From Lepidurus packardi (lineage: Eukaryota; Arthropoda; Branchiopoda; Notostraca; Triopsidae): a DNA stretch of 64,000 nt. The position numbers were made by a program, and so were the translations under genes. This document shows positions 13,244 through 25,946 of the stretch, in pieces. Where the stretch lies: NCBI GenBank assembly GCA_023053545.1, contig JAKZAN010000005.1, positions 6,572,001 through 6,636,000 on the forward strand, in the 5' to 3' direction. Below the pieces are notes generated by a model that did no database searches, was not told the origin of the DNA, and saw nothing but the letters and a program-made list of their open reading frames with translations. Every line of letters begins with the position of its first letter. Positions within the stretch are counted from its first letter, which is position 1.

Positions 13244-14106
13244 CTAAGGCTCCCGTATACCTTAGCTTAATGATGCGAAATAATCACAGATGGCACTGTT
13301 GTTTGTTGCTGTTTTGTTAACAGATACAAGTTACACTGTGTGTCATATTGTTCCAAAGCGTTCTCTGGAAAAAGAATGACAAATGGGTGTCACTCGAGTT
13401 AAAAATTGGTAGTTGGATTGGAAATGCGTTAGCGTATGCTAACCTTAGGTTAGCATACGCTAGCTTAGGTTAAGGGAAGTTGATGAGAATTGTCAAAACT
13501 TGTACTTTCTTTCACTCCATTAGCTGAAAAAAATGCATTGTTCGAAAGTGACACTAGTGTCACTATTGACAACGGGTATTACGTTATATACGTGTCACTA
13601 CATCCGGGAGAACGTGTTGTTTTGCGAAAGTCTTGCCTAAGAAATTAAAAAGGGAAACATATAGCTAATTGCCGGATTGTTTTGCTTCTGAAAAGTACAA
13701 TTTGTCAACACAATTTGCTGTAGCAGCACGGTGTCCCAAATCAAGTCATCGAACATTTGGAACAAGATTCCTCGAAAACGGCTTGTCAGATTTAAATGAA
13801 TCTAAAATTTTTTTTAGTTTTTTTAGCAGCTAGTGCACAATCAAAGGACAGATTTTGAGGCAACGTATTTCTAGTACTTGCAAACTTCATTTGCATCGTC
13901 ATTTGCAAACTTCATTTGCATCATAATTTATTACTGAACGGGAGAAAATGTGCGTTGATTGTGCAAATCTTGAAGCTGGCTACATCGTAGCCACCTTCAA
14001 GATTTCTCTCAACGAATTACTTTATTAAATATATTGGTTTTCTCAAAAAGTTATTCCGAAATTCCCAATGCTAACAGCCTATATCGAGCTAAAGGACACC
14101 GGAGCT
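13244..14106 (+). mobile_element. TTAA-flanked MITE, copy 2, with nested insertion
   Basis: The left end GGCTCCCGTATACCTTAGC begins at 13248 and is flanked by CTAA (decayed TTAA). The internal sequence matches copy 1 (cacagatggcactg..., gcggaacaagatt-like blocks). The right end near 14090-14106 is badly decayed. It is longer than copy 1 because about 300 bp absent from the other copies sits at about 13317-13612. It also carries a short tandem duplication (about 13878-13924) and a near-perfect hairpin (13965-14005) in its right half. Confidence 0.8.
13317..13612. mobile_element. Unclassified insertion nested in MITE copy 2
   Basis: Compared with copies 1, 4 and 5, about 300 bp interrupts the motif that reads ...TTGTTGCTGTTTTG / CGAAAG. 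The bases TGTTTTG stand on both sides (13310-13316 and 13618-13624), consistent with a 7-bp or decayed 8-bp target duplication. It contains a perfect palindrome of 15-bp arms around 3 bp (13430-13462) and an 18-bp perfect palindrome (13547-13564). It has no coding frame. Clear terminal inverted repeats are not visible, so the class is undecided. Confidence 0.55.
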
Positions 14107-17100
14107 GGGAAACTTGTTGTTTGGGTGAGGGCGACTTTCGTTGACTCTTGTCTTTGGCAAAGCGAAATGTCAAAAGATATTCGCAGAACAAAGCGACGTC
14201 ACGTAGAAGCGACCTTCGTGCTCTCTTCTCGGCTAATTGAGACGCACAAATTGCAGAAAGAGGGATACGCAAGGGTCTTGTTTTTATTTCAACAGATGTT
14301 TGGGTTTATTTTCTTTCTCTTTTGTTTTCTCCCGAGTTAGCTTAACAAGAGTTCCGCTTCTAAGAAAGCTTTTTGAAATTTTTGGCTACAGCCAAAAGTC
14401 ACTGTTATGATCATCAGAATGAACATCAAAGACGACAGTTTTTTTTTACCTCGTTAAGGATGCTTGAAGAATTTACTGTTGCCTATAGAAGAGCTGATTG
14501 GCGAACCTAGGGGAGCGTTGCCTAGAAATTTCCGCTTCGAAGTTTGTCTGTTTAGAAAAGAAGATATATACTGTATCAATTTTTGTAATAGTCCCCGTTT
14601 TTTCAAGTTTGATTGTTTTTATTTGTTGTGGAACACTAAAGGATGTTAATCCGAGAGGCCAAAATTAATCTAGGGAGGGGACATAGTGCCGGGGAGTTGA
14701 GTTGGGAGCTTTTATACTGTTAGAGCTTTCCTCGAGTGTCGTTGACTAAATCAGGGCGACAGCTTCGCATGCAAATCTGGTTCATTAGTAAAGCTAATGA
14801 AGGAAAGTGCAGCCGTCAGCCGGTTCTCTCTATTTGCGAGAGCTATGTAGGGATGCGGCATCAGCATAAAGCTAAGACACGGAGAGGTTTGAACCAAACA
14901 CAGCAGAAACGTCGAGGACCAAATCCTTAACCCCGCGCCCTTGAAACTTGTCATAATTAGTACAATGTGTACCATGCAAGAAGTAAGCGTATCTTTCGCT
15001 CTTCTTCAGTCAACTTTCGTTGGCTTTTAACGTAGCTCACTTCCCCGGGTTCTAACGACAGAATAAACGTGGACCAACATCTAACATGTAAGTAAATAAA
15101 TTCCTTAAATGTAATATACACAATTAAATATACAAAATTTAGTTTTTCTCCAATTTTGACCAGAAATGAGTCCACCCACCCTCCGAAATTGCCAATTGGC
15201 AGCTCATTTACGTTCCCCGGAATGTCAAAACTTGAGCTGGCTTAGAACGGCTCGTGTTTACTCAAGGAAGCACCTGGAACCTGAAATTCGTCAACTTTGA
15301 CAGGTTTCCGTAAGTTCCAGAGCTGCAAAACTTAAGAGTTAACAAGTTGAGCAAGACCTGAAGTTGACCTCAGAGGAAACCGAACAACGTGCGTTGGAGT
15401 GTGACTCAATCCTAGACCTGCTCTTCCGGATGTTAGTCGATTAACGGCGCTAAATTGCCAATGTTTCTTGAAAACCCCAAGAAATGAACAGCTTTACTAC
15501 GAGAAAATTACTTCCAAGCGTGAAGGGAAGTTAGACGCTGATCAAAGATAACCCTTCTAAGCTCGGCGAATCTTTCCACTGAAAGAAAAGGAAAGAAAGC
15601 AGACTATTTATCTTTCTCCGTTCGATCCTTCTGATCTGGCCCAGCGGAGAAGCCCAATCAAGCTAAGATCATTGGATTTATGCTTGAATTTGTATGTTAG
15701 GAGTCGATAAGTCTAGGGGCAATGGCAAAAATAGAAGGTTTTCGCCCGAGTCCAGCTCGTGGGGGTTTTGAACATGTCTGGCGGGGTTTGAAATCGCTCG
15801 AAATTCGAAAATCTGAAGCGAGATAAGTGTCTGAGCTTGATAAGATGGCTTAGGAATGGCCATTTTTCTCGGCGGCTTCGAGGCTCTTGTTAAAGCCGTT
15901 AGAAGCTCCTGGAAAGGCCTTTGCTGGCTTTCAACCCCAACAGTTTTACTACCCAAGCTTCACCTTCGTTTGCATAAGAATAAGTCACCGTGTGCAAAAT
16001 ACCAAGTCGCTAACTCCGTCTCTTTTGAACTCGGAGGAATAAAACTTGGACTTTGCCCCCGTTTCGCTCAACTCTCGAGAGTCTATTTATAGTTTCATTG
16101 GGCTCTGAAAGGACCGGAAAGCAGAAACTGTTTTCGCGAAGTTTGGGTTATCTTTCCAATGTTTCAAGTTTACAGACCGTTTTGCTAACGCTGTCAAAAC
16201 GAATTACAGTCTCACCATCGTCCTTCCCTTTCATCATCAGCTGAGATATTTTCCCGTTTTCGCAAGAGCATCTGTGGAAGATTTTTAAAAACTGAGGGAG
16301 AAAAGGTCATTTAAGTCTCAGCTTAAACTATTGTTGGCGACCTTTTCGACCTTCTCTGATCCCTGACTAAGCCCCCAAGTCGATTCCAGAGACAATGTGC
16401 GAAATGCCAGGCCGTTCAAGCAAAGGATGCCTTTCTTGCTTAGTCAATGTTAGGACCATCTATCAATGCCGGACCTTTGAATATTGCGGTGATGACTTCA
16501 AGTTGTCGCCGCAATTTTGACAGGGGACTTTGACAGAAGTTCTGGACCTTCTGTTTCTTGCCTTTCATGCGTGTGGACCTTCGGAGGGCACTGAGAAGGC
16601 ACTATTGGCACACCTTGACAGCGAATTGAAAAGTCTGCCAACTTGGGTCGCTTTGATTAATGATAACCGAGACAGGTTAGAGTAACAATTGACTTCATAT
16701 CTCTAAGCTACGGCTGAAGTTCACTTAATTTTCTGCGAAAGTGTCGGCGTTTGTTGTCAAGCGCCCAATGGCCTGACTTAGCTGGCGTTTTTGCCGCCTT
16801 TTTAGGATGAACTTGAGGACTTATAATTTTGTCTCCTTGGTTTAAATCAACAGAGGGGAATGACAACGTTTTAATAACTCAAGATACTAAGTTAAGAAGC
16901 TTATTTTTGAGTCGAGTGGAAGATTTTCGAGTTACTTAAAGGCCGAAGATTTGGGCCCAAGATTTTTGGTCGGTGGCCTCCAAAAGCTTTTGTTTTTCGA
17001 TTTAGGGGCCCAGATTCGCTTTATCCAACAGCTAGGACCAGAAGTACTGTACCTTTTGCACCGTGCCTGATACTCGGATAGCCATCTTGTAGCTCTGACA

Positions 17101-20100
17101 GTTGCAAAAGTCACAGGATATCGGCAATGCAGGCTGACAGGTGCGGTAGAAGAGCCACTGTTATCCTTTTCGGCCTTTGTATTAGTCTCCAATCCGTCAA
17201 CGGTCTTTGGCAGACATGGAATCTTATTTCCGTAGCCTAAATAAACAACAATGCGGGGTCCTTGGAGGTATTCCGACTTGTCTGCCAATTCGTATGTTTC
17301 TGCCAAAATACGGGATAGATGCACCTGGATTTTCTTAAACAGCCTCTAGGTTGGGTAATGTTTTCTTAACTTATCTGCGAAGGCTTCCCAGGGTACTATA
17401 GTTTCGGTTCGAGTGTGCGACATGGACACCTGAAGCTTATTTTTCGTGCAATTGCTCATACACTGACCCCAAATACTTGGCTATCTACACATGGCGCAAA
17501 CACTACAGGGTGGGTTCTTTGTGGACTTTCAAGTATCGACATTACTGGTTTGATAACGAATAAGAAGACTCCCCCCCCCCATGGTTAAAGGCTGACACTT
17601 GTTCAAATATTGGCGCAAGATTGGAAACAGCCGCAACAACAGCGTTGGGAATATTTGCTCTTGCCTATATTTCTACGTACATATGTTGGGGCGGACTTGC
17701 TTGGTATATTTATATTTCAGGACGTGGGAGGTTAACGACTTAGGTGTCTTTTATCTTGTCGCCTCGATCAACATTTCCGGGAAATTTCCAACTTGTTCAA
17801 ATTTGTCCAGGGTTTAACTTTTTCAGTACTTTTGCCGTTTGGGACTTGCAAATGGATCCGGTTGCGGACTTGCAACGTTTCCATTGAGATGTATTTTTAG
17901 GAGCAAGAATTTTGGCATGCAAGTCACTTTCCTAGCGTTCGCTTTTTTTTCTTGTTTTCGCGTTTACTTTAGCATCCAGAGCCTTTGTGGCGGATAAGCG
18001 TTCTCACGATTCGCTCTATTTCTTTTTGGCAAAGCCAAGTCAAGTATGTAGGTTACATAGAGTAATGATCCATGCTCACTTATGCATTGGCTTTCGGTTA
18101 CATGGTTTTGGGACACTTTTCCTGACCAGTGCAACTGGAAATCAATGCAATAATTTGGTGTTTCCTGCCCTCGAGAATGGGAGGGGGTGGGGAATAAGGC
18201 ACTCGGTAACAATCCATAGGCCGATTTTCATTGTTGGTTCAAGGGCTTTTTCGAACGATGGAAAAGCCAGGGAATAGGGAAACGTGAGAGAAGGAAGCAA
18301 CAATGAATAACAGCGTGTCCCGGCTGCAGCTTCCTGACCATAATTCTTTCTTGTCTGTTTTTGGTGGGCGCATATTTCCCTGAACGTTTTTACGAGGGTT
18401 GTGCTACAGAAATAATTGAGCGTGAAGAAAGTGGAGAGAATTAATTTTTCCCGGGCGACATCGGAAAAGTTATACGCTCGCCTGGAATAGATTATCTGGC
18501 AAGCGCTTCAAAGTGTGGTGCGCCTTAGGTTAAATCAGGTCTTGATCTGGGCGCCATGAATCACACGCAGAGGTAGAGGCAGAGAGAGAGAAGCGAGAAG
18601 GCTGCAGCTTCATTACTGCCAACAAGGGCTGAAGGAAATTCAAAGCAAACAAGGGCACGCTGTGGCTCAACTTTGAATGCAAACTAGATCAAACTAAAAG
18701 GGATGCAGTATTCCTCGTGGGGATTAAGCTTTCAGTCATTGTATGATACCCAATATGTTAATTAGGCGACATGTAATGAAACACGTCAGCTGAATCGAAA
18801 TGCTTTAATGCTCCTTTACGGGCTTTTCGGGATTTCTGTCATTCTGTGCCATTTTCGGGAGGGTGTTAAAAGCTTAAAATGTATTTTAGAACGTTTTATT
18901 CGTAACCCAAAAGAAATGTCGGGTACTTTAAGGCTCAAAACCGGCTTTTTCCAAAAAGAAGAAGTTAATATATTGCACTTATTTTGGGATTATGAGTCAC
19001 GGTCAGCAAGTTTAGGTTTTATTAGGCGGTAAGTTGCGGGAGAATGTTGCCTTCTAAAAGCTCTCCCTGGTGTGAAGTATATCTGTCTAGATGGGACACC
19101 GTATGGTTCACGTGGCTGTCATAACATTTTTTATGCTTTCTTGCTATTTGTGAGAGTTGAAGTGTGTTTGTGTGGCAATTCTCGCTATGCCATAAGAAGC
19201 ATCTCTCTCAATCTTTCTCTCTCGCACACAAACGCAGCGGCAGGCAGCAACTGCAATCAAGAAGGAAGTAAAAGGCCTTTTCATGTTACTCTTTATACCG
19301 AAAATCTGAATTAAAACGAAACCAGTGAAAAAAAGTAAAAGAATATGTGGAAATCTGTTTAGATTGAGACAGTCTCGGGATTCCGTTAGGAGTTGATGGG
19401 TTTCGCATTCTATTAGTATGCAAGTCGTCAAGTACTCTGACTGATGTGATGTGTCTAGCGTGCGAAATAGTTCGATGAGAGACTGGCAGGGAAAGCGAGA
19501 GAGAGAGAATGAGAGAGCAAAGGCTGCGTTTGACCATACAGAGAAAAACGTCCATCAGCAGCGTCGTCCAACGGACACAGACGGTCGGAGAACGTCGTCG
19601 TTGGCATCCCAGGCATCCGCTGACGAGTGCCAAGCGGAGGACATGTACTCCCTCTTTAGATACTGACAGCTTGACAAAAGCAAACGTGACATTTTTCGCT
19701 ATTGCCTGTATAGCGTTTCAGTTTGTGTAGCCCATTTTTTTCAGACGCTGTTCGGTGTATTTGAAAGCCTTTTGAACTTCAGTCAAAACGAAGGACAGTA
19801 AGAAAAAAAGGGAAGAAAAAAGTCTTTGAACTTAGGCAAGGGCCGCAGATTTTTTTTTTCGTTTTTAATCTATCGAAGTTCCAAGACATCATCCTTGCGG
19901 TGCTTCGGGGTGTGTTCATCATGACGAAGTTCATAATCTAAGTGGCAGATGACAAATTAGATGCGTCGTTTCATTAGGCCTCGAAAAGAGCCCATGACAG
20001 CTTTTCAGCTTCGTCAGAGTCAGGAATATAGTATACATATTTAAAAAAAATGCGGTTTGAACGAAAAAGAAAAGAGAACTTCCTTGGCTCCAAAATTGTG

Positions 20101-22319
20101 AAGAAATGTTTTTAATGGATTATCGCTGGTCTCGTCATGGATGGAAATAGTTCTTTGAAACGAAGTTAAAAGTTTGAACTTCAGAATTAACTAATATGAA
20201 GAGTAATGTTAAGTTTTTAATAGGAAGTATTGCTCGCGCAATGACGTCATCAGTTTCGGAATGAGGTATTTTAGGTTCGGAAGCGGATTTGAACGTTTAA
20301 ACTAATTTTCTAAATGGCAGCAGGTTAAAACTTGTGCTGAGAGCTTTTCGTGTCAATCACTGACTTCGGGAAGTCATTAAGCTTTTTTTCTTTTAATTAG
20401 TTGAGCTCCCTTCCCTGACTTCAGCGTTACGCCAATGGCTTCCAGTATTTATGAGAACCAGATGTTTGGGCTGAGTTTTAAGTTTTAAGCACACCTTTAA
20501 GGACATTTTAAGCAGCACGAATAGTTATAGGACGTGCTGGGTGGTAAGCAATCCTTGGGTACAAATAGCGAAGCTATTGTCGAAAACTTGACAAAAGCTG
20601 TGAGCAACTATTTTTTGCTTTTAATGTGTAACATGTGTACGTGGTGGAATACGAGCGTCTTTTTTTCTCATGTGGAGCTGTAAAGCGTACTACGTGTTAA
20701 TGACCTGGAAGAAAGAGGAATCATCGGGAAAAAAAGAGTTTCGCCCAGGTGTAGGGGACACAAGACACGCCAACTTAATGAGAATTCCCGGGAATTGTTC
20801 TCACGATAGATAACGGAAGATTCACGCCGTATAGTCCCTCCTGTCTTGGACCCCATGAACGTTGTTTTGAAAACTGATGAAGGGTATGGTCTCAAACGAA
20901 ACGGATCATGGGGAATCACCATCAACATCACATATACCGGAAAGTTTTGGTTATCGGAATATCCATACACTTCAGTTTTTAAGGGCGATTTTATATGCGT
21001 GCGAGGGGTTCTATTTATTCTTTGTAGGGGCATCAGGGGTAACGTAGGGGTAAAAGTAACTGAGGGTGAAGATGAGTCTCGGTGGAGAAGAGGAAGTGTG
21101 CTTAACGATCATCCAATGTTTTCCATCGCACTATATACAAGACCCCAAGTTTTCCTCCCCGTACTTTCTTGTTACTCTCCATCATCATAAAATCTGGCGC
21201 AGTTACATTAAATTTCCCTCTTCTCTCTCCCTCGTTTTTTTCCTTGCCCTCCGAATGTGGCTATGGGTGTGACCACAACTAACATTATTCAGAAAACTCG
21301 AGAAAAGAACTCGAGCCCCTTTTGCTATTCTCAAGTTTTTTGGGATTTTCCCCACGCACGGTTTACAGTCTAATTAGACATCTGAATGCACTGCAATCCG
21401 TGTGAGAAGGGGGAGATCGCCCAGTCTCATTCTTCCTTTTTTCTTTTTATTTCAAACTACAATTTTCACCCTCGGCAAAGACGTGGGTGAGTCAAACGTA
21501 GTTAAGCAGTGCAGGGCTGGGCGATTTAGACTTGAAAGCTTTCCTGGCAAACATGTTTCACCCCTTTGGAGACTTTTTTCTATAGTCACATCTTACATAT
21601 GAGTAAGTCAGAAAACGTCTAGCTGGTAATGGGTCGCCTTTTAATCTCTCTGAATGCTTTCGTCGTCATCCCAATCCCTCTTTGATATCAAGCAAATCAC
21701 GCTTGACCGGATTCGCGTACGTACAATACGATACTGCCTGTCTTCTCATTGCCTCTGCGTTTGAGGCTGTGGATGTGGGTCTTATAGGCAAGGGGCAATC
21801 AATCTACATGATTCGGGACCCCCAAGTATTCTTTGCAGTGTTGGACTCGAAGCTCTCCCAGCTTCCCTTTATAGCTTTCCTATGTGTCACCGGGCTCGGC
21901 TAACGTGATTTGTAACGCATGGCGCCGTGACCGGCAGTATGCAGTAAATAGCGCAAAGGGAAACCGAGCAAAAGATTCCGAATACATTAAATACGAACAC
22001 TGTAGTAAGCGGGGAATGCGTGCTTTCGGAGAGGGGGGTCGCTGGTATCCGCGAGGGTGATCTTCAGCCCCCGTAAGAAAAAAAGGAAGAATCTTTTGAG
22101 CTGAAAGATTTGTCGAGAAGAAAAGTTAAAATTTTATTAATGTATTTTTTCTTAATTTCTTTTGTGCTCAGAAGAATAGTTGAACTAGTCACCCACAAAC
22201 GACTTTATCTTGTAAAATTAAGATAAATCTAGTTTCAATTACAGTACTGTGTTCCTTTCTATCGTGCACGAAGTAGTAATTAAACTATAAACAAAGAAAG
22301 AAACTTCAGAACATTGGGT
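14107..22319. other. No supported gene
   Basis: About 8 kb without a gene I can support. The open frames (for example 14.07-14.34, 15.7-16.1, 16.9-17.3 and 19.3-19.6 kb) mirror one another on opposite strands and have no domain. Purine/pyrimidine-rich low-complexity stretches occur at about 19195-19225 (CT-rich) and 19495-19520 (GA-rich). Confidence 0.55.
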
Positions 22320-22595
22320 CGCATGGTGTTTTTACGTCACAGACGTGTCAACACCATGGTACGTGAGCGCTTTGGACTGTTTCGAATTATGGAAGTAAAC
22401 AGTAACCTTGGTAACAAGCGGTAACCAATAGTAGCCAAGTAATCACGCTATGACCACGTCATAGACGTGTCGGCTCCATGGTACTTGGGTGCTTTATAGA
22501 CAGTTTTGAAGTATGGAAGTAAATAGTAACCATGGTTACAAGCGGTACCCAACAGTAGCCAAGGAACCACGCTATGATAACGTCCTGGCGTCATG
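22320..22595. repeat. Tandem repeat of about 125 bp, 2.2 copies
   Basis: Unit 1 (22320-22445), unit 2 (22446-22569) and a partial unit 3 (22570-22595) begin CGC(A/T)TG. Units 1 and 2 share ACGTGTC, CACCATGGTAC or CTCCATGGTAC, TATGGAAGTAAA, AGTAACC and AGTAGCCAAG in the same order. Units differ by about 15-20% by eye. No coding frame spans the units. Confidence 0.9.
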
Positions 22596-25122
22596 AGTAA
22601 ACGTTTGCTTGACAGTAAGTCCTGAACGGCTAATCCAAAACGTGCGAAATAAAGGTCGTCCTTCTTGAAGAGAATGAGACCACAAGCATCCGTCATAATC
22701 TCAACATGTCAGTTTTGGTGGCTATGGCCCTTTAAGATTCTCCAGTGCTGGTCACTTGGACCGGAATTGTTGATTGATTGCTCGCTACACAAAGATGATG
22801 GTAGTAAATATCGGGTCTCGAAGCCAGCCCGTCTCGGGCTCAATTCGCGAAAAGTAGCGATCTGTTTGGCAGAAGCTCCTTATTTTATGTTGATGGCGTA
22901 GTTTATTTCGCTCAGTGAACCGGGTTCCATTCATTAGGCTGCCTCGCACTCTTGTTTTCTGGCTGGGTTGCCAAGTTCTGCTTTTGCTTCTGCAGCGGCG
23001 AAATCCACCAAGCCGTAGTAATACGAGCTTCTGGCCACGTGGCATGTGTTACGATTCGCTCCAGTTCGTGATCCTGGGGACATTCCTCCTATAAATTAAC
23101 AGCCAGCGCAGGAACCCGCATTTTTCTTTTTAGGCTGGGGAATTAGAATCGGTGGAGTCGTTCAGAACATAACGGTGACTATTTATTATAATATAAATAA
23201 TATAAAAAAGAGAAGAAAAAAGCGGTTTAGGCGTCCCCCAGCGTCGTGTATCATGATCCCCTTATTTTGCGCCTGCCTCGACAACAATGTTAGATGTTAA
23301 CCGAGTCAAACGTTCAGCGCTAACTGAAGACTCTCCTGGGAATAACTTCCTCTATGCTTTTTTTCAGGATAAGGACTGTCATAAGAGCGAAGCTTTATTG
23401 CTCTGACTATTATTATATGTAATATAGAAAAAATGGTTAGCATGTTGTGGGAGAGGTGGGGTTTGGGGAAGACTAGAGACGTCTTTGGGGGGTTCCGGGC
23501 CATGGGCATCTCATTTTTTTCGAAGGGTAATCTATGCAAGAGATGACACGCGGGTTCCATGTCGCCGTTATCTCCGCCAACAATATGCACGACGTCGACC
23601 GCCGCCACCACAAAACAAACTTTGCTTCCCATAAATTTAATCTGCTCAGCCCCAGGCCTATAAATCACCTCATCCCTCTCCCCAGCAAAAAAAAAAAAAA
23701 TCTCGGTGGTAGGTTTCGGGTTTAGGAAGGGGAAAGCAAAGCGAAGGAATGGCATAATGTTGGCTTGATAAAGACTCGGTTGCTTGCGGGTTGTTTTCTG
23801 TACGTTGACATCGGAATGACCAGTATGCCACGAATGGTTTGCTATTCGACGCCTGGTTGCCTTGAGCTTTAGCGGAATTAGGAAAAAAGAATTAACGATG
23901 TCAGACATTTCATCAGGATTTTTATTTTATTTTTTATGATAGTTACTTTTCTACTTTCAACAGCTATTGAGAATTTGCATGGAAGAAATCCCAAGACTTT
24001 GTGATGGGGTTTAAGGGTGGAACCGCGTTCGGCGTCGCTTCATCCTCCCCTCGACTTAACTTTTTAGCTTTCTGCTGTCATCCATTTAAGTTATGTATAT
24101 AAACGCTGTGCATAACATACCGTGAGTCAGGGTGGTCTTTGCGTAAATCTCGGGGTGCTTTTAGTGTAGCACGCTTTTAGGGGTTTTAGAGAAAGGGAGA
24201 GCGAATCAGTTGGCTACCAGACTTTTATACAGAGGATGCCTTTTGTGATGGAAAACCGAATATGGTTTTGTAAAGCGGGTGAATCGGTAATCGTTGTTAG
24301 CTTTAGCTCCGTTCTCTACCCATCAGATAGGACAGCTTTTGTTATGATAAATACCGAGCATGGGTACAGGTTTGACTTACAGCGCTCGCTTTTCGAGCTA
24401 GCATTTTCATTGTTGCGCGCTACTTGAATTTGTCCCGTCAGCCAATTCTCATTGATACAAATACTCTCTGGTAATACTCTTGGGTATATCCAAGGAACGT
24501 TTTCATTGTTGCGTCTCGGTTCTAAAACACAAAAGCATCAGCTGACGTCATGAACCTTACATTTCCACAGTCTGTGACTTCACTTGTCTTCTACTTCACT
24601 ATACAGCTACAGAAAGCCAATGCATTCGTTATAGAACAGCGCTTTTGTTTAAGCAACAATTAAGTTGTGTGGAAGGTTTGATGTGTAACGAAGTTTCAGC
24701 GCGGGACTTGATTGTTGCCTAATCCGTGTTGCTGATAAGGCGGAAAGCTGACAGAGCGTTTTATTCATTGTTGTGCATATCCCCAAGCGACAAAGCGACA
24801 ACTTTGGGCCTCACGACAACTTATGACGTCATAGTGGACTCATTCATGGTAGAAATTTAAAGAAGCTAAATAATTTTTCAAGGACTTCTGAAGAATTGTG
24901 TAAATATATGTATAATATTACCGAGAAATGAGCAGAAGATTGTAAGATAAAACATAGGAGAATAATTTCTGAAAAGAGGTTTAGGAATGTGTTATGGGGT
25001 AGGCGTCGTTCTTTACTAATTCTCCCCTGCATGAAGGCTATTATAGAAGGTCTGAAATTTTTGTATTATGTCGAGGCACATAATCCACAAGCATAGCTTT
25101 TTTTATAAATTTGTCATGTATA
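22596..25122. other. No supported gene; longest open frame is antisense 23306-23908
   Basis: The longest open frame of the window (200 codons, - strand, 23306-23908) lies here. It contains a run of phenylalanines caused by a 14-base A/T homopolymer (about 23687-23700), has no domain, signal or splice context that I recognise, and I do not call it a gene. CRE-like TGACGTCA motifs occur near 24543 and 24824. Confidence 0.5.
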
Positions 25123-25946
25123 CAGTAGATACCGCTTATTGGGAACACTAATTATTAGAACCAGCCGCTTATGAAATCAAATTTGCAAGGACTTATTCAA
25201 AATGGTACAATTTAATCGGTTATTAGAATCAGAATTCCGGATATCATAATTAATTTCAAGAGAATCTTGACATGTAATGTAATGAAACTACAGTAGTGAT
25301 GGCTACATGGACTTTGCATATTGACCAATGAGATTACTTTTATGTCGTTTTGACCAATCCTGTCATTTCCAGCTTACTGCTGCGGTTAGGGGGATATCCC
25401 GTCTAAACTCCCCAGTCAATTAAATGAGCAAGTTATTCAATTGAATGACCAGTTTCTTTAATTGACTGGGAAAATTAGAAGGAATATCGTGTTGAAACCC
25501 TACCTAAGCGTAGGAGGAGGCTTCAAAGGCACAGTGTTAGTTGTGTTTTAGATGTATGGTTAAAAAATAGAAACGAACAAGACAAGAGTTGATTTAAACA
25601 TAAAGGCGAAGTTGCGGCTCACTGAAGCTTTCGACAAGTTAAATTTAAAAGATTTGCTGCAAAGGGAAACGGCCATTAAGTTAGGAATTCCTCAATAATC
25701 TCTATCAAAACTGTTGAAAAATCGTTTACGAAATAAACAATAGTGGGTCTAGTGAATCTAGAAAAAGGAAACGCGTGGAAAAATTTCCAAAAGTAGACGA
25801 TGCTTTGTTTCTTTGGTTTAAACAAGCCAGTTAGTTTCACGCGCCGATTAAGCTTAGCATTCTATTACATATATCTGATTTTCGGTTATTATAGTCTCCA
25901 CTTAATAGAATCAATATTCACTTGACAAACATGATCGCAATTACTG
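25123..25946 (+). mobile_element. Decayed pogo-like DNA transposon, copy 2
   Basis: The left end CAGTAGATACCGCTTATTGG and right end ATTACTG are each flanked by TA. The sequence is collinear with copy 1 (8728-9807), sharing for example the block around TTAATTGACTGGGAAA and the transposase remnant. It lacks about 250 bp present in copy 1 between the second helix motif and the right end. The reading frame has several stops, so it is a dead element. Confidence 0.8.
25575..25850 (+). pseudogene. Pogo-type transposase N-terminus, broken
   Basis: Same relic as at 9.2 kb: a lysine/arginine lead, VDLNIKAKLRL, TAIKLGIPQ followed by a stop, then SLSKLLKN. Further on in another frame comes a remnant of the LWF helix. 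Compared with copy 1 it has extra stops in the first helix-turn-helix. It has no catalytic domain. Differences from copy 1 indicate that both decayed independently. Confidence 0.65.

Noticed and set aside
20846..21190. 114-codon frame with EGYGLKRNGSW, slightly like a ligand-binding segment of glutamate receptors
   Set aside because: The match is one short segment, downstream sequence does not continue the pattern, and the opposite strand is equally open.
23306..23908. Longest open frame in the window (200 codons, - strand)
   Set aside because: Contains a homopolymer-derived Phe run, has no recognisable domain, signal or splice context, and is not exceptional for the longest of many chance frames in 64 kb.
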